Shown here: in pieces, positions 25,367 through 34,064 of the stretch
Layout of the letters: each line of letters opens with the position of its first letter
Numbering within the stretch: position 1 is the first letter of the stretch
Assembly: GCA_910574835.1 (NCBI GenBank)
Contig: CAJTDE010000009.1
Coordinates: 62,001 to 126,000, forward strand
Direction of reading: 5' to 3'
DNA: 64,000 nucleotides
Origin: Clostridia bacterium
GTDB lineage: Bacteria > Bacillota > Clostridia > Lachnospirales > Lachnospiraceae
Made by a program: the position numbers and the translations under genes
The notes under the pieces: model-generated
Seen by the model: the letters and a program-made list of their open reading frames with translations, nothing else
Told to the model about the DNA's origin: nothing
Database searches by the model: none

Positions 25367-25400
25367 AGGGGCTGTCTCGGTAAAAAGAGACGGCCTCTTT
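25367..25400 (+). terminator. Rho-independent terminator after the hemerythrin-receiver gene
   Basis: AGGGGCTGTCTC pairs with GAGACGGCCTCT around GGTAAAAA, followed by TTATCTTT. The 314-nt spacer to 25677 holds this terminator and the promoter below. Confidence 0.8.
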
Positions 25401-25530
25401 ATCTTTAGGAGGCGGGATTCTTTAGCAGTTTATAAAGATACGAAGATATTTTTTTGAAATAATAGAGAATGGGAGTGCCCGGTGGACTGTTAGTTTTGGC
25501 AAAGTGTGGTGCATGGACAGAAGAAATTCC

Positions 25531-25559
25531 TTGTAAAATACTATAAAACAGAGTACAAT
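25531..25559 (+). promoter_or_regulatory. Probable promoter of the large membrane protein gene
   Basis: TTGTAA at 25531-25536 and TACAAT at 25554-25559 with a 17-nt spacer, 118 nt before the ATG. Confidence 0.5.
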
Positions 25560-25676
25560 ACCTCTTATATCCAAACATAAGGATATCGCTCCCATGAACA
25601 CATACCCTTTTGGGATAGATGGATTTTATCCGGCAAAGTATACCCTGCGGGTAACCCATGAAAAGGAAGGAATTAA

Positions 25677-27290
25677 ATGAAAAAATCCTTAAAAAAGCTG
25701 CCTCTTATCATCGTACTGCTTCTGGCGGCCTGCATCTACTACTATGTAACCATCCCAGCCTTCAACATCCACGCCACAGGAACCTGGATGTTTCTAATCT
25801 GCGGCTGGGCAGTCATCGTCCTCCTGTTTTCCTGGAGAAAAATCCGCTTCACAAAGACCGGAAAACTGGAGTATGAAAAGGAAAAAGGCTTCACCTTCAC
25901 CAAGCTGGGCTTCGGAATCCTGGTTCTGCTGGTGGCAATATTGCTGATAGGAAGCCTGCTTTCCTCCCCCATTATCAATGCAAAAAAATACCAGCAGCTT
26001 CTGACCGTGGAGAACCGTGAGTTTACCGAGGACATCAAGCCCGTAGACTACAACCAGATTCCGCTTCTCGACAAAGCCTCTGCGGAGCTTTTGGGCAACC
26101 GGAAAATGGGAACTATGGTGGAATACGTGTCCCAGTTTGAGGTGAGCAGCATCTACAGCCAGATCAACTACCGGGGAAAGCCTGTCCGTGTAACACCCCT
26201 TGTCTATGCCAGCCCAATCAAATGGCTGACCAATCAGGCCGACGGTATCCCGGCTTACATTATGATCGATATGGCGACCCAGGAGACGGAGTGCGTCAAG
26301 CTGGAGCAGCCCATTCGCTATTCCATGTCCGAATACTTCGGGCGGAATATTTACCGCCATCTGCGTTTTAATTACCCCACCTATATTTTCGATCAGCTCA
26401 GCTTTGAGATTGACGATGAGGGAACCCCATACTGGATCTGTCCGGTGAAGCAGTTCAATGTAGGCTTATTCGGCGGTCAGACCATAGGAAAAGTGGTGCT
26501 CTGCAATGCCGTTACCGGAGAAACCTGGAGCATGGATGTGGATCAGGTGCCGGAGTGGGTGGATCGTGTATATCCGGCAGATCTGCTGGTACAGCTTTAC
26601 GACTATCACGGCATCCTGAAAAACGGTTATTTCAACAGTATCTTAGGGCAGCGCGGCTGTCTGAGGACCACGGACGGCTTCAACTATATTGCGATGGATG
26701 ACGACGTGTGGGTGTACACCGGAGTGACCTCCGTGTCGGGAGACGAGTCCAACGTGGGCTTTGTGCTGATGAATCAGCGTACGATGGAGACGCGCTACTA
26801 CACCTGCGCCGGGGCGGAAGAGTATTCCGCTATGTCCTCCGCGGAAGGGCAGGTGCAAAACCTGGGCTATCGGGCGGCATTTCCATTACTATTGAATATC
26901 TCCGGCGAACCCACCTACTTCCTGGCATTAAAGGACGGGGCCGGCCTGGTGAAAAAATATGCAATGGTAAATATTCAGCGTTATCAGATAGTGGCAATCG
27001 GCGATACCGCCGCGGAATGTGAAAAAGCCTACCGCGTCTTAATGGCGGAAAATCAGATTACGCAGACAGACGAAGACGCCATCCGGGAGCGTACCGGCAT
27101 TATCCGCAAGATTACTTCCGGTGTTATAGAAGGCAACACCTATTATTATCTGATGCTGGAAAACTCCGAGGATATCTTTGAAATCAGTCTGGCTGATTTT
27201 GTAGAGATCGTCCGCTATGAGCCGGGTGACCGGATCACGATGAACTGTCTGGAAGGAACAAAAACCTGGGAGGTTATGGAGTTGAAATAA
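25677..27290 (+). CDS. Large membrane-anchored protein of unknown function
   Basis: A 537-aa protein with three hydrophobic segments in the first 105 residues (KLPLIIVLLLAACIYYYV, TWMFLICGWAVIVLLF, LGFGILVLLVAILLIGSLL) and a ~430-residue soluble part probably outside the cell. The soluble part is rich in Tyr and Trp with no catalytic motif I know. Similar proteins occur in Lachnospiraceae and are sometimes labelled only as Tat-signal proteins; no twin-arginine motif is seen here. GGAAGG lies before the ATG. It has its own promoter and terminator, so it is probably monocistronic. Confidence 0.65.
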   Translation: MKKSLKKLPLIIVLLLAACIYYYVTIPAFNIHATGTWMFLICGWAVIVLLFSWRKIRFTKTGKLEYEKEKGFTFTKLGFGILVLLVAILLIGSLLSSPIINAKKYQQLLTVENREFTEDIKPVDYNQIPLLDKASAELLGNRKMGTMVEYVSQFEVSSIYSQINYRGKPVRVTPLVYASPIKWLTNQADGIPAYIMIDMATQETECVKLEQPIRYSMSEYFGRNIYRHLRFNYPTYIFDQLSFEIDDEGTPYWICPVKQFNVGLFGGQTIGKVVLCNAVTGETWSMDVDQVPEWVDRVYPADLLVQLYDYHGILKNGYFNSILGQRGCLRTTDGFNYIAMDDDVWVYTGVTSVSGDESNVGFVLMNQRTMETRYYTCAGAEEYSAMSSAEGQVQNLGYRAAFPLLLNISGEPTYFLALKDGAGLVKKYAMVNIQRYQIVAIGDTAAECEKAYRVLMAENQITQTDEDAIRERTGIIRKITSGVIEGNTYYYLMLENSEDIFEISLADFVEIVRYEPGDRITMNCLEGTKTWEVMELK

Positions 27291-27304
27291 GCGTCAATCC
27301 ATCC

Positions 27305-27332
27305 GGGGGCAATTTGCTTGACAAATTGCCCC
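27305..27332 (+). terminator. Rho-independent terminator overlapping the leuS promoter
   Basis: GGGGCAATTTG and CAAATTGCCCC form an 11-bp stem around CTTGA, followed by TCTGTGTTT. The TTGACA box of the leuS promoter lies inside the 3' arm. Confidence 0.75.
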
Positions 27333-27346
27333 TCTGTGTTTATGAT
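27318..27346 (+). promoter_or_regulatory. Probable leuS promoter
   Basis: A perfect TTGACA at 27318-27323 and TATGAT at 27341-27346 with a 17-nt spacer, 87 nt before the leuS start. No T-box leader is visible in the short 5' region. Confidence 0.65.
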
Positions 27347-27433
27347 AAAATTTAGTGAAATCAGGCTCAATTCCGGCAAACAGCCAATTGATATTCCATT
27401 AGAGCCGAAAAAGAGAAAGAGGAGTGTAAAATA

Positions 27434-29851
27434 ATGGCAGCACCTTACAATCACCGCGCAGTAGAAGAAAAATGGCGCAAGCACTGGGAAGAGCACCCGG
27501 TAAATGTCAACGACGGAAAAAAACCAAAATATTATTGTCTGGATATGTTCCCCTATCCCTCCGGCAACGGACTTCACGTAGGCCACTGGAGAGGCTACGT
27601 CATCAGCGACGTATGGAGCCGCTACAAGCTGATGCAGGGCCACTACATCATTCACCCTATGGGCTGGGACGCCTTCGGCCTTCCGGCTGAGAACTACGCC
27701 ATCAAAATGGGCGTACACCCGGCCAAATCCACCGCAGAGAACGTGGCAAACATCAAAAAACAGATTAACGATATCGCCGCCCTCTACGACTGGGATATGG
27801 AGGTAAATACCACCGATCCCGCATTTTACAAATGGACTCAGTGGATCTTCGTAAAGATGTTCAAGGAGGGCTTAGCCTACGAGAAGGAGTTCCCCATCAA
27901 CTGGTGCCCTTCCTGTAAAACCGGCCTTGCCAACGAGGAAGTAGTAAACGGCGTCTGCGAGCGCTGCGGCACCACCGTGACCAAGAAAAATCTCCGCCAG
28001 TGGATGCTGAAGATCACCGCCTACGCAGAGCGTCTCTTAAACGATCTGGACAAGCTGGACTGGCCGGAAAAGGTAAAGAAGATGCAGACCGACTGGATCG
28101 GCAAATCCTACGGCGCGGAGGTAGAGTTCCCGGTAGAAGGCCGTGAGGAAAAGATTACCGTATACACCACACGTCCCGATACCCTCTACGGCGCAACCTT
28201 TATGGTACTGGCTCCGGAGCATGCCATTGCAAAGGATCTGGCAACCGATGAGACAAGACAGGCCGTGGAGGACTACATTTTCCGCTCCTCCATGCGCTCC
28301 AACGTAGATCGCGTTCAGGATAAGGAAAAAACCGGCGTATTTACCGGAAGCTATGCGGTCAATCCCATGAACGGCGCAAAGCTTCCCATCTGGCTTTCCG
28401 ACTATGTACTGGCCGATTACGGAACCGGCGCCATCATGTGCGTGCCGGCCCACGACGACCGCGACTTTGAATTTGCCAGGAAATTCGACATTCCCATTAT
28501 CCAGGTAATTGCCAAGGACGGAGTGGAGATTGAAAATATGACGGAAGCCTACACAGCCGCCAGCGGTAAGATGATCAATTCCGGCGACTGGAACGGCATG
28601 GAATCCGCAGTTTTAAAGCAGGAGGCGCCCTTGATTGTGGAGAAAATGGGCGTCGGCCGAAAGACTGTCAACTACAAGCTCCGCGACTGGGTATTTTCCC
28701 GTCAGCGTTACTGGGGCGAGCCGATCCCGATTATCCACTGTCCTCATTGCGGAAACGTCCCCGTACCGGAGGATCAGCTTCCCTTAACCCTGCCGGATGT
28801 GGAGAGCTATCAGCCTACCGGAACAGGCGAATCGCCTCTGGCCGCCATTGACGAGTGGGTTAATACCACCTGTCCCGTCTGCGGCGCGCCGGCCAAGCGT
28901 GAGACCAACACCATGCCTCAGTGGGCAGGATCATCCTGGTATTTCCTGCGGTATGTGGACAATCACAACAATGAAGAGCTGGTAAGCAAGGAGAAGGCGG
29001 ACAAATATCTGCCTGTAGATATGTACATCGGAGGCGTGGAGCATGCGGTGCTTCACCTCTTGTACTCCCGGTTCTACACCAAGTTCCTTCATGACATCGG
29101 TGCGGTAGACTTTGACGAGCCGTTTACCAAGCTGTTCAACCAGGGCATGATCACCGGAAAGAACGGTATCAAAATGAGCAAGTCCAAGGGAAATGTGGTA
29201 TCTCCCGACGACCTGATCCGCGACTATGGCTGCGATGCTCTTCGCATGTATGAGCTTTTTGTAGGACCGCCGGAGTTGGATGCGGAGTGGGACGACAGAG
29301 GCATCGACGGTGTATCCCGTTTCTTAAAGCGTTTCTGGAACCTGGTTCTGGACAATAAGGATAAAAATGCCGAAGAAACGGCCGAGAGCGTGAAGCTGCG
29401 CCACAAGATGGTGTACGATATCAGCACCCGTCTGGACGGTTTTAGCTTAAATACGGTTATTTCCGGATTTATGGAGTATAATAACAAAATGATAGAGCTT
29501 GCCCGGAAGGAAGACGGCATCGACCGCGGAACCCTGGAGGCTGCCATTACGCTTCTTGCGCCCTTTGCGCCCCACATTGCGGAAGAGCTTTGGGCACAGA
29601 TGGGACACGAGGACAGCGTATTTGCCCACGGATGGCCCTCTGCGGACGAGGAGGCCATGAAAGACGATGAGATCGAGATCGCCGTTCAGGTAAACGGTAA
29701 GACAAGAGCAACCGTTACCATCTCCAGCAGCGCTTCCAAGGAGGAGGCTGTGGCCGCCGGAAAAGAAGCGGTGGCGGACCGCCTTGGCGGAACCATTGTC
29801 AAGGAAATCTATGTTCCGGGGAGAATTATTAATATTGTGGTGAAACCATAA
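27434..29851 (+). CDS. leuS: Leucyl-tRNA synthetase
   Basis: An 805-aa class Ia synthetase. The HIGH-type motif is GLHVGHWRGY near residue 45 and the KMSKS motif is KMSKSKGNVVSPDD near 580. The editing domain includes TTRPDTLYGATFMVLAPEH and the conserved ACVPAHDxRD-type text (here CVPAHDDRDFEFA). Zn-type Cys pairs occur in WCPSC and CERCG and later in CPHCG and CPVCG. It charges tRNA-Leu. Length is as usual for bacterial LeuRS. The downstream rnf genes follow with no terminator, only a family B element, so read-through is possible. Confidence 0.97.
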   Translation: MAAPYNHRAVEEKWRKHWEEHPVNVNDGKKPKYYCLDMFPYPSGNGLHVGHWRGYVISDVWSRYKLMQGHYIIHPMGWDAFGLPAENYAIKMGVHPAKSTAENVANIKKQINDIAALYDWDMEVNTTDPAFYKWTQWIFVKMFKEGLAYEKEFPINWCPSCKTGLANEEVVNGVCERCGTTVTKKNLRQWMLKITAYAERLLNDLDKLDWPEKVKKMQTDWIGKSYGAEVEFPVEGREEKITVYTTRPDTLYGATFMVLAPEHAIAKDLATDETRQAVEDYIFRSSMRSNVDRVQDKEKTGVFTGSYAVNPMNGAKLPIWLSDYVLADYGTGAIMCVPAHDDRDFEFARKFDIPIIQVIAKDGVEIENMTEAYTAASGKMINSGDWNGMESAVLKQEAPLIVEKMGVGRKTVNYKLRDWVFSRQRYWGEPIPIIHCPHCGNVPVPEDQLPLTLPDVESYQPTGTGESPLAAIDEWVNTTCPVCGAPAKRETNTMPQWAGSSWYFLRYVDNHNNEELVSKEKADKYLPVDMYIGGVEHAVLHLLYSRFYTKFLHDIGAVDFDEPFTKLFNQGMITGKNGIKMSKSKGNVVSPDDLIRDYGCDALRMYELFVGPPELDAEWDDRGIDGVSRFLKRFWNLVLDNKDKNAEETAESVKLRHKMVYDISTRLDGFSLNTVISGFMEYNNKMIELARKEDGIDRGTLEAAITLLAPFAPHIAEELWAQMGHEDSVFAHGWPSADEEAMKDDEIEIAVQVNGKTRATVTISSSASKEEAVAAGKEAVADRLGGTIVKEIYVPGRIINIVVKP

Positions 29852-29970
29852 GACTGGAATCAGCAACGCCTTGCAAAGCGCACAGATCGATTTTCAGGCA
29901 CATGCTTTTGTGACTGGAAATTGATCTCACAGAGTGTGCTGTGCAAGGTGTTGCGGGACTGGAATAGGAG
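29852..29970 (+). repeat. Family B element, single unit upstream of rnfC
   Basis: It begins right after the leuS stop. Stem parts: outer GCAACGCCTTGCA paired with TGCAAGGTGTTGC, middle GCGCAC with GTGTGC, top AGATCGATTT with AAATTGATCT, and an apical CAGGCACAT...GTGACTGG segment. A 6-nt 3' bulge (CACAGA) separates top and middle stems. The linker GGGACTGGAATAGGAG forms the rnfC ribosome site. Confidence 0.9.
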
Positions 29971-29978
29971 ATTGATGT

Positions 29979-31442
29979 ATGGGTTATGGAAGCTTTCGCG
30001 GCGGGGTGCATCCCTTCCGCGGAAAGGACATAACCAAAGAGAAAGCCATTTCGGAATATCTGCCCCAGGGGGATCTGGTATACCCTCTGTCGCAGCACAT
30101 CGGCGCTCCGGCAAGGGCGGTAGTTGCAGCAGGAGATGAAGTACTGGCAGGCCAGATAATCGGCGAGGCTGACGGCCTTGTTTCCGCCAATGTCATAAGC
30201 TCCGTATCCGGCCGTGTCCGTACCATTGAGAGACGGATGCTGGCAACCGGGGTGATTTCCGATTCGGTAATAGTAGAGAACGACAGAGAATACCGTCCGG
30301 CTCCCGGTATCGGAAAGAGCCGCGATCCGGAAGGACTGACAAAGGAAGAGATCCGCACCGCCGTAAAAAATGCCGGAATCGTGGGATTGGGCGGCGCCGG
30401 CTTTCCCACCCATGTAAAACTGGCGCCAGGGGATGATGGCGCCATTGACTATGTGATTGTAAATGCGGCGGAGTGTGAGCCGTACCTCACAGGCGATTAC
30501 CGCCTGATGCTGGAAGAACCGGAGGAAATCCTTGCCGGGCTTCAAGTGCTTCTGCGCCTGTTCGAGAAAGCAAAGGGCGTCATAGCCATAGAAGCCGACA
30601 AGCCGGAGGCTATCAAAAAAATAAAGGCTGTAATTGAGGAAAAAAGCTTAAGCCAATCCGCAGAGGTATGCACACTAAAGACCAAATACCCCCAGGGCGC
30701 CGAGCGGAATCTGATTTTTACCATCACAGGCAGAAGGCTGAACTCCCAAAAGCTTCCCAAGGATGCCGGCTGTATTGTATGCAATACGGCAACGGTTCAT
30801 GGGGTGGGACAGGCAGTCTTAAAAGGACTTCCCCTTATGAACCGCATTATCACCGTTACCGGAGACGGGATTGCGAATCCGGGAAACTTCCGGGTGAAAG
30901 TCGGAACGAATTACGGGGAGCTGATTGAAGCGGCAGGCGGATTTACCGCTCAGCCGGAAAAAGTGATCGCGGGCGGTCCCATGATGGGAATGGCACTTAC
31001 GGTTCCCGATGTTCCGGTGACAAAGACTTCATCCGCTCTTCTTGTATTCCGGAAAGATCCGGTGGCCCATGTGAAGCCGGGAAGCTGTATCCGCTGCGGC
31101 CGCTGTGTAAAAGCCTGTCCATGCCGTCTGCTTCCCTTAAAAATGTGGCAGGCTTGTAAACATTACAACTTAGATTTGTTTCAAAGGCTGTACGGAATGG
31201 AGTGCTACGAGTGCGGCTCCTGTACCTTCGTCTGCCCGGCAAGACTGTCGCTGACACAGAGCTTCAAGCAAGCCCGAATGATGGTGTCAGACCAGAGAAA
31301 GCGGGCAAAGACAACCGTGTCGGACCGGAAAAAACAGCAATCTTCCCGGCAGCGCCAAAAAGATTCACAGGCACATACCGCTGTCACCGGAATTTTTTCC
31401 GGATGCGGAGGCGCCGGGAGAGATATGGCGGAATCGGAATAG
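29979..31442 (+). CDS. rnfC: Rnf complex subunit C (peripheral NADH- and FeS-binding subunit)
   Basis: A 487-aa protein. The N-terminal GGVHPFRGKDIT start, the flavin/NAD-contact region GIVGLGGAGFPTHVKL and EPYLTGDYRLM, and two [4Fe-4S] motifs (CIRCGRCVKACPCRL and CYECGSCTFVCPARL) are those of RnfC. Rnf couples ferredoxin oxidation to NAD reduction with ion export. After about residue 435 the sequence becomes a basic, low-complexity tail; the last ~40 codons coincide with a family B-like RNA fold (see 31321-31446). The ATG follows AATAGGAG. Confidence 0.95.
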   Translation: MGYGSFRGGVHPFRGKDITKEKAISEYLPQGDLVYPLSQHIGAPARAVVAAGDEVLAGQIIGEADGLVSANVISSVSGRVRTIERRMLATGVISDSVIVENDREYRPAPGIGKSRDPEGLTKEEIRTAVKNAGIVGLGGAGFPTHVKLAPGDDGAIDYVIVNAAECEPYLTGDYRLMLEEPEEILAGLQVLLRLFEKAKGVIAIEADKPEAIKKIKAVIEEKSLSQSAEVCTLKTKYPQGAERNLIFTITGRRLNSQKLPKDAGCIVCNTATVHGVGQAVLKGLPLMNRIITVTGDGIANPGNFRVKVGTNYGELIEAAGGFTAQPEKVIAGGPMMGMALTVPDVPVTKTSSALLVFRKDPVAHVKPGSCIRCGRCVKACPCRLLPLKMWQACKHYNLDLFQRLYGMECYECGSCTFVCPARLSLTQSFKQARMMVSDQRKRAKTTVSDRKKQQSSRQRQKDSQAHTAVTGIFSGCGGAGRDMAESE

Positions 31443-31446
31443 GAGG
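31321..31446 (+). repeat. Family B-like element embedded in the 3' coding end of rnfC
   Basis: A linker-like CGGACCGGAAAAAACAGCAA is followed by arms ATCTTCCCGG and CCGGGAGAGAT, middle stem GCGCC/GGCGC, top AAAAAGATT with AATTTTTT, and the apical text CAGGCACATACCGCTGTCACC, close to the rnfC-leader copy. It ends in GCGGAATCGGAATAGGAGG, which contains the rnfC stop TAG and the rnfD ribosome site. It encodes roughly the last 40 residues of RnfC. Conservation is weaker than in the other copies. Confidence 0.65.
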
Positions 31447-31452
31447 AGCAGG

Positions 31453-32391
31453 ATGAGAGAATTGTGGAATGTGTCCTCCTCGCCTCATGTAAGAGCCTGG
31501 GACGGCACGCGGAATCTGATGTTGGATGTAGCTCTGGCCCTTATGCCGGCCGCAGCTTTTGGAGTATATCGTTTTGGCCTCTATGCCCTGTGCATCCTGG
31601 TGACGGCCGTAGGCTTTGCCCTGCTTACGGAGTATACCTACGAGGCCTGCGTGGGAAAGGAAAGTACCCTGTGGGACGGAAGCGCTCTGGTAACAGGGCT
31701 TCTTCTCGGCATGAATCTGCCTCCTAAGACGCCTCTTTGGATTCCCATGCTTGGAAGTATATTTGCTATTTTGATTGTAAAACAGTTATTCGGAGGAATA
31801 GGCCAGAACGTGGTGAATCCGGCTATGGCAGCCCGGTGCTTTCTGCTGATTTCCTTTGCGGAGCAGATGAACGCTTACTCCGAAATGGACGGCATATCGG
31901 GAGCAACTCCTTTGGAAATGCTGAAAAACGGAGGAGCTGTTGATTTGCCGGCTATGTTTACGGGCTTTACCACAGGCTCCATTGGAGAAATCTCCGCACT
32001 GGCCCTTCTTGCCGGAGGGATTTATCTTCTGATAAAGAGGGTGATTGACTGGGTGATTCCTGTGGTGTATCTGGGAAGCTTTTCTTTGTTTATGCTTCTG
32101 TTTGGAGGACGTGGGGCGGATCTTACTTATCTGGCGGCCCAGCTTTGCGGCGGCGGGCTGATGATAGGGGCCTGGTTTATGGCTACGGATTATGCAACAA
32201 GCCCCGTAACGGAAAAGGGAAGATTTTTGTACGCCGTATTTTTGGGAATGCTCACCGGAATTTTCCGGCTGTGGGGCGCTTCGGCAGGAGGCGTGTCCTA
32301 TGCACTTGTGACGGCTAATTTACTGGTGCCGCTGATTGAGAAAATAACCATACCGAAGGCATTTGGATGGGAGGGACAAAAGGATGGATAA
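31453..32391 (+). CDS. rnfD: Rnf complex subunit D
   Basis: A 312-aa membrane protein with about nine hydrophobic segments. The covalent-FMN site SGATPLEML (Thr acceptor) is near residue 156, and GQNVVNPAMAARCFLL and ATDYATSPVTEKGR are typical RnfD/NqrB blocks. It passes electrons within the membrane arm. GGAGG from the embedded repeat precedes the ATG, 10 nt after the rnfC stop. It overlaps rnfG by 8 nt. No ApbE flavin transferase gene is in the window, although two subunits need it. Confidence 0.95.
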   Translation: MRELWNVSSSPHVRAWDGTRNLMLDVALALMPAAAFGVYRFGLYALCILVTAVGFALLTEYTYEACVGKESTLWDGSALVTGLLLGMNLPPKTPLWIPMLGSIFAILIVKQLFGGIGQNVVNPAMAARCFLLISFAEQMNAYSEMDGISGATPLEMLKNGGAVDLPAMFTGFTTGSIGEISALALLAGGIYLLIKRVIDWVIPVVYLGSFSLFMLLFGGRGADLTYLAAQLCGGGLMIGAWFMATDYATSPVTEKGRFLYAVFLGMLTGIFRLWGASAGGVSYALVTANLLVPLIEKITIPKAFGWEGQKDG

Positions 32392-33007
32392 GATAAAGGA
32401 TGCTCTGACATTGACGCTGATTACCCTGATTGCAGGAGTTCTGCTCGGCGGCGTGTATGAGCTGACAAAGGAACCGATTGCACAGAGGAAGATTGAAGCC
32501 AATGCAAAGGCATATCAGATGGTATTGCCGGAGGCCGTGGAATTTCGTGCTGACGAGAGTCTTTCCGGAAAGGTGGCCGTGTCCGACAGCCTGTTAAGAC
32601 AGAGTGAGCTTGCTATGGAGCAGGTAACCGTTGACAATGCTGTTTATGGTTATGACGGGACCGGAGCTTTTGCAGGGCTTATCGTGGAGGTGACCTCCAA
32701 GGATGGGTATGGAGGCGCGATTCAGTTAGCCGTGGGGATTCGTGAGGAAGGAACGGCGAAGGTGGTTTCAGGAATTGATTTTCTGGAAATCAACGAGACG
32801 GCCGGCCTTGGCATGAAGGCAGTGGAGCCTGCTTTTAAGGAGCAATTTCAGAATAAGCAGGTGGAGCATTTTGAGCTGACCAAGGACGGGGCGGTGGAGG
32901 AATATCAGATCGATGCCCTGAGCGGAGCTACAAGAACCTCCAATGCGGTGACAAATGCGGTAAACGGCGCTCTTTACTTTGCACGGGAATCGGCACTGAA
33001 ACAGTGA
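32384..33007 (+). CDS. rnfG: Rnf complex subunit G
   Basis: A 207-aa protein with one N-terminal transmembrane helix (LTLTLITLIAGVLLGGVYEL) and an extracytoplasmic FMN-binding domain. The covalent FMN site is SGATRTSNAV near residue 187. The ATG at 32384 follows GGGAGGG, within the end of rnfD (8-nt overlap); an upstream TTG at 32363 is less likely. The close packing of rnfD and rnfG contrasts with the long repeat arrays before rnfE and rnfA. Confidence 0.93.
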   Translation: MDKIKDALTLTLITLIAGVLLGGVYELTKEPIAQRKIEANAKAYQMVLPEAVEFRADESLSGKVAVSDSLLRQSELAMEQVTVDNAVYGYDGTGAFAGLIVEVTSKDGYGGAIQLAVGIREEGTAKVVSGIDFLEINETAGLGMKAVEPAFKEQFQNKQVEHFELTKDGAVEEYQIDALSGATRTSNAVTNAVNGALYFARESALKQ

Positions 33008-33008
33008 T

Positions 33009-33357
33009 TTGGGACTATTACGGAACTGGAATCAGTAATAGCCCATACAGTGCACAAATCGATTTGCAGACGCATGAACCTGCGGCTGGAAATTGATTTA
33101 CTACCGGTGTACGGCAGGGGCTATTACGGAACTGGAATCAGTAATAGCCCATACAGTGCACAAATCGATTTGCAGACGCATGAACCTGCGGCTGGAAATT
33201 GATTTACTATCGGTGTACGGTATGGGCTATTACGGAACTGGAATCAGTAATAGCCCATGCAGTGCACAAATCGATTTGCAGACGCATGAACCTGCGGCTG
33301 GAAATTGATTTACTATCGGTGTACGGTATGGGCTATTACGGAACTGGAATGGAGGAT
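33009..33357 (+). repeat. Family B tandem array, three units, upstream of rnfE
   Basis: Linkers CTATTACGGAACTGGAATC start at about 33015, 33121 and 33228, with a last one at 33333 (105-107-nt period). Each hairpin has outer stem TAATAGCCCATAC with GTATGGGCTATTA, middle GTGCAC with GTGTAC, a 7-nt 3' bulge ACTATCG (ACTACCG in the first) and top AAATCGATTT with AAATTGATTT. The last linker reads GGAACTGGAATGGAGG, the rnfE ribosome site. It fills the whole 354-nt gap between rnfG and rnfE. Confidence 0.93.
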
Positions 33358-33361
33358 CAAT

Positions 33362-34051
33362 ATGAATAGTTATCTGGAACGATTATACAACGGCATTGTA
33401 AAGGAGAATCCCACCTTTATTCTGATGCTCGGCATGTGTCCCACCCTGGCGGTAACCACATCGGCCTTTAACGGACTTGGGATGGGCCTGTCCACAATGG
33501 CAGTTCTGGTGGTGTCCAATCTGATTATTTCGGCTCTGCGAAATGTGATACCGGATAAAGTGCGGATTCCGGCCTACATTGTAATTGTAGCTTCTCTGGT
33601 AACGGTAGTGCAGCTTTTGATTCAGGCTTACATTCCGGATCTTTACGATGCCCTCGGAATCTATATTCCTCTGATTGTAGTAAACTGCATTATTCTGGGC
33701 CGGGCGGAAGCCTATGCCTCCAAGAATCCGCCTTTGCTGGCAGGCTTTGACGGTATCGGCATGGGACTTGGGTTTTCCATTGCTCTTACTTGCATGGGAT
33801 TTTTCCGGGAGCTGATTGGCGCGGGAACCGTATTTGCGGGAACGCCCTTTGCCTACAATCTGCCTGAGATATATGAGCCGGTGTCCATCTTCGTTCTGGC
33901 TCCCGGCGCTTTTCTGGTGCTGGCTTTGATCATTGCTTTCTTAAATGCCATGAATATAGAGAACAACGGAAATAAAAAAGTGGAGGGCTGCGGCCGGGCT
34001 TGCGGAACCTGCGGAAAAGCCCAGACCTGCGACAAGGTAAATCGAAGATAA
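33362..34051 (+). CDS. rnfE: Rnf complex subunit E with a Cys-rich C-terminal tail
   Basis: A 229-aa integral membrane protein with six hydrophobic segments, including NPTFILMLGMCPTLAVTTSA (Cys expected to help bind the membrane [2Fe-2S] cluster shared with RnfA) and PLIVVNCIILGRAEAYA. The C-terminus after residue 205 is CGRACGTCGKAQTC, four Cys in 14 residues, which is not part of the core fold. The ATG at 33362 follows TGGAGG from the repeat; the longer in-frame reading from 33305 is repeat DNA. Confidence 0.95.
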   Translation: MNSYLERLYNGIVKENPTFILMLGMCPTLAVTTSAFNGLGMGLSTMAVLVVSNLIISALRNVIPDKVRIPAYIVIVASLVTVVQLLIQAYIPDLYDALGIYIPLIVVNCIILGRAEAYASKNPPLLAGFDGIGMGLGFSIALTCMGFFRELIGAGTVFAGTPFAYNLPEIYEPVSIFVLAPGAFLVLALIIAFLNAMNIENNGNKKVEGCGRACGTCGKAQTCDKVNRR

Positions 34052-34064
34052 TCCGGATATTGCG

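Noticed and set aside
27347-27433. T-box or other riboswitch before leuS
   Set aside because: The leader is under 90 nt and lacks the T-box sequence and an antiterminator.
33093-33361. Open frames through the rnfG-rnfE gap
   Set aside because: They read family B units; the near-identical peptide repeats are a by-product of the tandem array.
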